Source: an uncultured Desulfarculaceae bacterium (lineage in GTDB: Bacteria > Desulfobacterota > Desulfarculia > Desulfarculales > Desulfarculaceae). Taken from it: DNA of 9,737 bases. Position 1 is the first letter of the stretch. Every line of letters begins with the position of its first letter. The notes beneath the pieces were generated by a model, which saw only the letters and a program-made list of their open reading frames with translations, did not search any database and was not told the origin of the DNA. The position numbers and the translations under genes are program-made. The stretch is taken from assembly GCA_937908275.1 (NCBI GenBank), contig CALERA010000019.1, positions 1 to 9,737 of the forward strand. The letters run 5' to 3'. Shown here piece after piece: positions 5,771 to 9,737 of this stretch.

Positions 5771-7714
5771 ATGACCCATCGTGAGAGAATCAGCGCCGTT
5801 TTCCGGGGTGAGATGGTCGACACCATTCCCTGGGTGCCCCGCATCGACCTCTGGCACAACGCCCATGTCCTGAGCGGCAGCCTGCCGGCCAAGTACCGCG
5901 ACATGACCGTGGAGGAGATCCACCGCGCCGAGGGCTGGCCCCTGCACAAGGTGATCCCCGAGTACCTGAAGCCGGCCCAGCCCGAGGACATCTATCACCG
6001 CGGCATCGGCCTGTACAACCTCAAGGAGTTCGCCTACACCTTCGAGTTCCCCTCGGACGTGGACATCGAGGTGAACATCGAGGAGGACCAGGACGAGGTG
6101 ATGACCCACGTGGTCTACCACACCCCGGTGGGCGACGTCAGCGTGCGCCACGGTCTGACCTCGGAGATGAAGAAGTCCGGCGCGTCGATCTCCTGGGTCA
6201 AGGAGCACGCCATCAAGGGTCCGGGCGACTACAAGGCCCTGGCCCACCTGTTCGGCAACATCAAGCTCAAGCCGGCCTACGAGCGCTACAACGCCTGGCG
6301 GGCCTCCATGGGCGACGACGGCATCGCCGTGGCCCAGGGCCTGGGCATCGGCTGCTCCTCGCCGATGCACTTCATCCAGAAAACCTTCCTGGACGCCACC
6401 GAGTTCTATCTGCACTACAAGGACTACGCCAAGGAGATGGGCGAGCTGGTGGAGGCCCTGCAGGCCCCCTACGACCAGCTCATCGCCATCCTGGCCGACT
6501 CCGGGGTGGACGCGGTGCTGTGGTCGGCCAACGTCGACGACATGATCACCTACCCCAGCTACTTCGAGAAGGACATCGTGCCCTGGTGCCAGAAGGCCAG
6601 CCAGGCTCTGCGGCCCAAGGGCGTGTTCATGTTCATGCATCCGGACGGCGAGAACACCGGCCTGATGGACCTGATCCCCCGCTGCGGCATGGACGTGGCC
6701 GACGCGGTGACCCCGCACCCCATGACCAAGGTCCGCATCGAGGAGTTCTACGCCCGCTGGTGCCGCCCGGGCCATCTGACCATCCACGGCGGCATCCCGG
6801 AGATGCTCTTGCTGGAGGAGTCCTCCACCTGGGACGACCTCAAGGACTACCTGGACCACCTGTTCAAAGTCATCGCCCCGGGCACCCGCTTCGTGGCCAG
6901 CATCGGCGACACCACTCCGCCCAACGCCGAGTTCGAGCGCCTGGTCTACATCGGCGAGCGCATGGAGAAGGAGGGCCGCCTGCCCCTGCAGGCCGGGGCC
7001 TACCGCCCCCAGGACCAGGCCAACCTGGACAAGGCCCGCCAGCGCCTGGGCGGCGGCGAGATGGCGGTGGCCGACCACGACGAGCAGTTCGGCACCGTGC
7101 TCAACGACGTGCTCAAGGGCGACGAGAAGAAGATCGTGGTGGACGTCTCCGCCCTGCTGGACGGCGGCCAGGCCGCCCAGGACATCCTGAACCGGGGCAT
7201 GCTGCCGGCCATGGAGATCATCGGCCGCAAGTTCACCGACGGCACGGTCTTCATCCCCGAGGTGCTCTTGTCGGCCCGGGCCATGAACGAGGCCCTGAAG
7301 GTGCTGGAGCCCCACCTGGCCGGCCAGCAGTCCGAGAGCCAGGGCAAGATCCTGGTGGGCACCGTGCGCGGCGACCTGCACGACATCGGCAAGAACATGG
7401 TCCTGACCATGCTCAAGGGCGTGGGCTACGACACCGTGGACCTGGGCGTGAACGTGAAGGTCGAGGACTTTGTGCGCATGGTGGCCCAGCACCAGCCCGA
7501 CATCCTGGGCCTGTCGGCCCTGCTCACCACCACCATGCCCCAGATCAAGGACGTCATCGACGCCCTGACCGAGGCCGGCCTGCGCGCCAAGGTCAAGGTG
7601 ATGGTGGGTGGCGCGCCGGTGAACCAGAAGTTCTCCGACGACGTGGGCGCCGATGGTTACGCGGCCGACGCCGGCGAGGCGGTGAAGCTGGCCCGGCGTC
7701 TGTTGGAACGATAG
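5771..7714 (+). CDS. Fusion of URO-D fold methyltransferase (MT1) and corrinoid-binding protein
   Basis: The 647-residue protein joins two parts normally encoded separately. Residues 1 to about 405 are a URO-D fold methyltransferase. After a short linker, about 432-520 is the helical cap of a MtbC/MttC/MetH-type corrinoid protein, and about 525-647 is the B12-binding Rossmann domain. That domain has GDLHDIGKN (534-542), where D535-x-H537-x-x-G540 supplies the lower axial histidine, GLSALLTTTM (580-589) and VMVGGAPVN (611-619). The likely reaction is demethylation of a methylated substrate onto the protein's own Co(I) corrinoid, followed by transfer to tetrahydrofolate by the enzyme at 4221. 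In the barrel, MFMHPDGENTG (287-297) occupies the place where MtaA/MtbA-type enzymes have a zinc-binding H-x-C, so the ligand set is H290, D292 and perhaps C305. An AAGGAG (5755-5760) precedes the ATG by 10 nt. It is last in the operon. The substrate (methoxy-aromatic, methylamine, betaine or other) cannot be told. Confidence 0.9.
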   Translation: MTHRERISAVFRGEMVDTIPWVPRIDLWHNAHVLSGSLPAKYRDMTVEEIHRAEGWPLHKVIPEYLKPAQPEDIYHRGIGLYNLKEFAYTFEFPSDVDIEVNIEEDQDEVMTHVVYHTPVGDVSVRHGLTSEMKKSGASISWVKEHAIKGPGDYKALAHLFGNIKLKPAYERYNAWRASMGDDGIAVAQGLGIGCSSPMHFIQKTFLDATEFYLHYKDYAKEMGELVEALQAPYDQLIAILADSGVDAVLWSANVDDMITYPSYFEKDIVPWCQKASQALRPKGVFMFMHPDGENTGLMDLIPRCGMDVADAVTPHPMTKVRIEEFYARWCRPGHLTIHGGIPEMLLLEESSTWDDLKDYLDHLFKVIAPGTRFVASIGDTTPPNAEFERLVYIGERMEKEGRLPLQAGAYRPQDQANLDKARQRLGGGEMAVADHDEQFGTVLNDVLKGDEKKIVVDVSALLDGGQAAQDILNRGMLPAMEIIGRKFTDGTVFIPEVLLSARAMNEALKVLEPHLAGQQSESQGKILVGTVRGDLHDIGKNMVLTMLKGVGYDTVDLGVNVKVEDFVRMVAQHQPDILGLSALLTTTMPQIKDVIDALTEAGLRAKVKVMVGGAPVNQKFSDDVGADGYAADAGEAVKLARRLLER

Positions 7715-7724
7715 CCCCAACCCT

Positions 7725-7770
7725 CCGCGCCCGCCCTTTTGATTCCCCCCCACAAAGGGGGCGGGCGCGG
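7725..7770. repeat. Inverted repeat after the methyltransferase operon
   Basis: Perfect 12-bp arms CCGCGCCCGCCC (7725-7736) and GGGCGGGCGCGG (7759-7770) flank a 22-nt loop that can itself pair C-run to G-run. It begins 10 nt after the stop codon of the fusion gene. There is no T-run after it on the plus strand, so it is not a canonical intrinsic terminator. It may stop transcription with Rho, protect the 3' end, or be a copy of a genomic intergenic repeat. Confidence 0.5.
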
Positions 7771-7784
7771 ATGTCCCCCCGAAA

Positions 7785-7819
7785 GCCGGCCGTCCCCGTC
7801 CCCCTCGGGGGCGGCCGGC
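7785..7819. terminator. Strong hairpin between convergent genes, possible bidirectional terminator
   Basis: The 14-bp arms at 7785-7798 and 7806-7819 pair throughout, with one T-G wobble, around a 7-nt loop (TCCCCCT). The position between the ends of the convergent genes at 7714 and 7892 suits a terminator for both. The T-run is missing on the plus strand; on the minus strand only TTTC follows. The structure itself is clear; its function is inferred. Confidence 0.42.
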
Positions 7820-7891
7820 GCCTTCCGGAGCGCGGGTTCCCGCCTCCTGGAGGGCCGGGGCCGCGCGGACGGCGGCCAGCCGCGCCCGGGT

Positions 7892-8584
7892 TCAGGCCGC
7901 GAAGCGGCTGGGGTTAACCTCTTGGCCCGGGGCCACCCGGAAGAAACTGTGGCTGGGATAAGGCCCATGCACCAGTTGGCGCAGGTACAGGTCGGAGCCT
8001 CTGATCTCCGCGTAGCGCATGCCAAAGAACTCGGCGTTGGCCATGGCCCGCTCCCGCAGGCCGTCCAGGGTCACCGCCCCGGTGTCGATCATGGCCAACT
8101 GGCTGTAGTGCTTCAGCTCCTCGCGCATCACCCACTCCGCGTCCTCGCGCCCCACCCGGGGGGTGTAGTCCTCCTCGATGATGCCCAGGGGGTCCTTGCC
8201 CTCGGCCACCCAGCCCGGGGTCAGGTAGTAGGTGCCCGGGTCCTCCTGGGAGAGCTGGTTGTAGCGGGCCAGGGAGCCCAGGAACAGGGCGATGCAGTCG
8301 TGGGCCTTGGGCACGATCAGCTCCTGCCGCCCGGCCCTCACTCCGGCGATGCCGTTGGAGCACAGGCCGTAACCCAGCACCACCTGGGCGATGTCCGGGT
8401 CGGCCTGGGCGATGAGGGCCTGGATCAGGGGGGCCATGCGCTGCGGGGTGCGGTGCAGGCTCTGGTCCAGATAGCTGAGGCTGATCCCGGGCGCGTCGCC
8501 AGCCAGGGCGCTCAGTTCGGGCTCCATGACCCGGCAGGCGATGATCAGCCGGGGACTCTGAGGGGGGTGGGCTTCGGCGTCCAA
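7892..8584 (-). CDS. DUF1638 protein, copy 2
   Basis: This is a diverged paralogue of the protein at 5035-5718, and 230 residues long from the chosen start. Shared landmarks in the same order are LIIACRVMEPEL (C17), GYGLCSNGIAGVRAG (C75), VPKAHDCIALFLGS (H95, D96, C97), DPLGIIEEDYTPRVG, AEWVMREELKHYSQLAMIDTG and RVAPGQEV. The extra cysteine before the H-D-C triad of copy 1 is alanine here. I chose the TTG at 8582-8584 because a GGAGG (8592-8596) lies 7 nt upstream, and because it leaves about the same N-terminal lead to the first cysteine as in copy 1. The in-frame ATG at 8621-8623 lacks a ribosome binding site and overlaps a candidate -10 box. The gene is convergent with the methyltransferase operon and divergent from the IclR gene, so it is a separate transcription unit, perhaps serving a different methyltransferase. 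No function is assigned to the family that I know of. Confidence 0.85.
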   Translation of the reverse strand: MDAEAHPPQSPRLIIACRVMEPELSALAGDAPGISLSYLDQSLHRTPQRMAPLIQALIAQADPDIAQVVLGYGLCSNGIAGVRAGRQELIVPKAHDCIALFLGSLARYNQLSQEDPGTYYLTPGWVAEGKDPLGIIEEDYTPRVGREDAEWVMREELKHYSQLAMIDTGAVTLDGLRERAMANAEFFGMRYAEIRGSDLYLRQLVHGPYPSHSFFRVAPGQEVNPSRFAA

Positions 8585-8621
8585 GATGTGGCCTCCGGGT
8601 ATGGTGCGTTGACGCCTTTTC

Positions 8622-8651
8622 ATTGTATCATGGCCCCAGGATTCTCCCCAA
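8622..8651 (-). promoter_or_regulatory. Candidate extended -10 promoter for DUF1638 copy 2
   Basis: On the minus strand TGATACAAT gives a -10 TACAAT (8622-8627, five of six) with the TGn extension. A weak -35 TTGGGG (8646-8651) is 18 nt further upstream. Transcription from about 8615 would give a leader of about 30 nt before the TTG at 8584, and would exclude the ATG at 8623 as a start. Confidence 0.45.
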
Positions 8652-8689
8652 GCGCCGCTCCCGGCCCGCTTTCCCTGGTTAATACCCCC

Positions 8690-8719
8690 TTGACAGCGCC
8701 GGTTCCGCCAGCATACCTT
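8690..8719 (+). promoter_or_regulatory. Candidate sigma70 promoter for the IclR-family gene
   Basis: A consensus -35 TTGACA (8690-8695) is followed after 18 nt by TACCTT (8714-8719), which keeps the most conserved T-A-n-n-n-T of the -10 box. Transcription would begin near 8726. The -10 lies inside the palindrome at 8711-8729. Confidence 0.5.
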
Positions 8720-8729
8720 TTCCGTATGC
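8711..8729. promoter_or_regulatory. Palindromic operator candidate overlapping the IclR gene promoter
   Basis: Perfect arms GCATAC and GTATGC are separated by 7 nt and cover the -10 region of the IclR-gene promoter. Just downstream CATATCTT occurs twice in tandem (8734-8741 and 8743-8750) with a 9-bp period. IclR regulators commonly repress themselves by binding palindromes at their own promoters, so this is a plausible autoregulatory site. Confidence 0.42.
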
Positions 8730-8771
8730 CTGACATATCTTCCATATCTTGGAGCTAGAGGGGGTGGCGGA

Positions 8772-9554
8772 ATGAGCGAAAAAGACCCTAAAACCTCGCT
8801 GGAAAAGGCCCTGGACGTATTGGAGGCGGTGGGCGCGGGCCGTAACGTGGGCCTGCACGCCCTGACCCAGGCCACCGGCTATCCGCCCAGCACCGTGCAT
8901 CGCCTGCTGAAGATCCTGGGCCGGCGGCGCTACGTGCGCCAGGACCCCTCCACCAGCAAGTACCAGCTTTCGCTCAAGGTGCTGGAGTTGGCCTCGCTGT
9001 TGCGCGAGGGCATGGGGGTGATCGAGGTGGCCCGTCCGGTGATGAAGTCCTTGATGGAGGCCACCGGCGAGACCGTGAACCTGGTGGTCTTCGAGGGCAA
9101 CGAGGCGGTCTACGTGGAGCAGGTGGCCAACCCGCAGTCCCTGCTGCGCATGTTCACCCGGGTCGGGGCCCGCACTCCTTTATATTGCTCCGGGGTGGGC
9201 AAGGCCTTCCTGGCCGCCCAGAGCGACGACCGCGCCCTGGGCTACTTCCAGGCCCAGGACAAGGTGCGCCACACCCCCCGCACCATCTTGAACAGCGAAG
9301 GCTTTCTCAACGAATTGGAGCGCACCCGCGACCGGGGCTATGCCCTGGACAACGAGGAGATGGAGACCGGGGTGGGCTGCGTGGCCGCGGTGATCGCCGG
9401 CAACGGCAACGTCCTGGGCGGGCTGTCCATCTCCGGCCCGGCCAGCCGCATCCTGCAGGACGGCGGCGAACGCATGGGCCAGGCGGTGCGCGCGGCGGCG
9501 AACGAGATTTCGCAGAAGGCGGCCTTCTTGGGCGGCGCGTCCGCCGGCTTCTAA
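8772..9554 (+). CDS. IclR-family transcriptional regulator
   Basis: The 260-residue protein has the standard IclR length and layout. An N-terminal winged helix-turn-helix covers about 8-65 (SLEKALDVLEAV, then LHALTQATGYPPSTVHRLLKIL as the recognition unit). A GAF-like effector domain covers about 80-250, with TGETVNLVVFEGNEAVYVEQV, TPLYCSGVGKAFLA, RGYALDNEEMETGVGCVAAVI and LGGLSISGP. The ATG at 8772 follows GAGGGGG (8758-8764) at 7 nt. A small-molecule ligand, often an organic acid or aromatic compound in this family, would control its DNA binding. It is divergent from DUF1638 copy 2 and 74 nt upstream of a FAD-linked oxidase gene in the same direction, so either may be its target. The promoter palindrome suggests autoregulation. 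The effector cannot be predicted from the sequence. Confidence 0.95.
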   Translation: MSEKDPKTSLEKALDVLEAVGAGRNVGLHALTQATGYPPSTVHRLLKILGRRRYVRQDPSTSKYQLSLKVLELASLLREGMGVIEVARPVMKSLMEATGETVNLVVFEGNEAVYVEQVANPQSLLRMFTRVGARTPLYCSGVGKAFLAAQSDDRALGYFQAQDKVRHTPRTILNSEGFLNELERTRDRGYALDNEEMETGVGCVAAVIAGNGNVLGGLSISGPASRILQDGGERMGQAVRAAANEISQKAAFLGGASAGF

Positions 9555-9612
9555 GGCCCTAGAGGTTCAGCGGCCGCGCGACGATGAACTATCCGGGCGG
9601 GCCAGTCCCGCC

Positions 9613-9620
9613 GGAGGGAG
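9613..9620 (+). promoter_or_regulatory. Ribosome binding site that decides the start of the FAD-linked oxidase gene
   Basis: GGAGGGAG lies 8 nt before the ATG at 9629. An in-frame ATG 15 codons upstream, at 9584, has no such site, so 9629 is preferred. Confidence 0.6.
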
Positions 9621-9628
9621 GCTATAGG

Positions 9629-9737
9629 ATGGATCATTCAGTGATCGAGCGGTTCGCTGGGATCGTGGGGTCTGGGAACGTGCTGACCTCGGCGGTGGAC
9701 CTGGCGTTGTACGGTCAGGACGCGTATCTGATCAAGG
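9629..9737 (+). CDS. GlcD-type FAD-linked oxidase, N-terminus only (runs off the right edge)
   Basis: Only 36 codons are present: MDHSVIERFAGIVGSGNVLT, then SAVDLALYGQDAYLIK. The pattern of an initial helix followed by I-V-G-x-x-N-V-L-T, then D-L-x-x-Y-x-x-D-A, is the usual opening of glycolate oxidase subunit GlcD / D-lactate dehydrogenase type FAD-binding proteins, which oxidise 2-hydroxy acids. The FAD-binding motif and C-terminal domain lie outside the window. It follows the IclR gene by 74 nt on the same strand and has no obvious promoter of its own in the gap, so it may be co-transcribed with the regulator and under its control. Confidence 0.75.
   Translation, partial: MDHSVIERFAGIVGSGNVLTSAVDLALYGQDAYLIK

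Noticed and set aside
9584..9628. Upstream in-frame ATG for the FAD-linked oxidase
   Set aside because: No ribosome binding site before it, whereas GGAGGGAG lies directly ahead of the ATG at 9629.
1..9737. CRISPR arrays, tRNA/rRNA genes, transposases or prophage genes
   Set aside because: No regularly spaced repeats, RNA gene signatures or mobile-element proteins were seen on either strand.

Overview
The window is very GC-rich and gene-dense. Its content is typical of a strictly anaerobic, corrinoid-dependent methylotroph-like metabolism: uroporphyrinogen-decarboxylase (URO-D) fold methyltransferases, an AcsE/MtgA-type methyltetrahydrofolate methyltransferase, DUF1638 proteins, and an NtrC-family response regulator with its own soluble kinase. 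This fits a deep-branching sulfate-reducing Desulfobacterota (Desulfarculus-like). That assignment rests on gene content and style only and is an inference.

Layout, left to right. (1) Positions 1-91, minus strand: the first 30 codons of a URO-D family methyltransferase that runs off the left edge. (2) 92-424: non-coding, holding the long leader, a candidate sigma54 promoter and a palindromic enhancer-like site for that gene. (3) 425-3924, minus strand: a two-gene operon of a soluble two-PAS histidine kinase followed, with a 1-nt stop/start overlap, by a sigma54-activating response regulator. (4) 3925-4220: a divergent regulatory region with a sigma70-like promoter for the kinase operon and, in the other direction, a sigma54 promoter plus the same enhancer-like palindrome. 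(5) 4221-7714, plus strand: a three-gene operon of AcsE/MtgA-like methyltransferase (MT2), a DUF1638 protein, and a fusion of a URO-D methyltransferase (MT1) with a corrinoid-binding domain. (6) 7715-7891: a convergent intergenic region with two strong inverted repeats. (7) 7892-8584, minus strand: a second DUF1638 paralogue. (8) 8585-8771: divergent promoters and an operator-like palindrome. (9) 8772-9554, plus strand: an IclR-family regulator, followed at 9629 by the start of a GlcD-type FAD-linked oxidase that runs off the right edge.

How it fits together (inference). The fusion protein would take a methyl group from an unidentified methylated substrate onto its own corrinoid, and the MtgA-like enzyme would pass it to tetrahydrofolate. 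The kinase/regulator pair sits between two methyltransferase transcription units. Each unit carries a sigma54 -24/-12 element and, about 95 bp from the -12 GC, a near-identical 16-bp palindrome of NtrC-like sequence. The simplest reading is a substrate-sensing two-component system that switches on both flanking methyltransferase units through sigma54. The IclR/FAD-oxidase/DUF1638 segment on the right appears to be a separately controlled unit.
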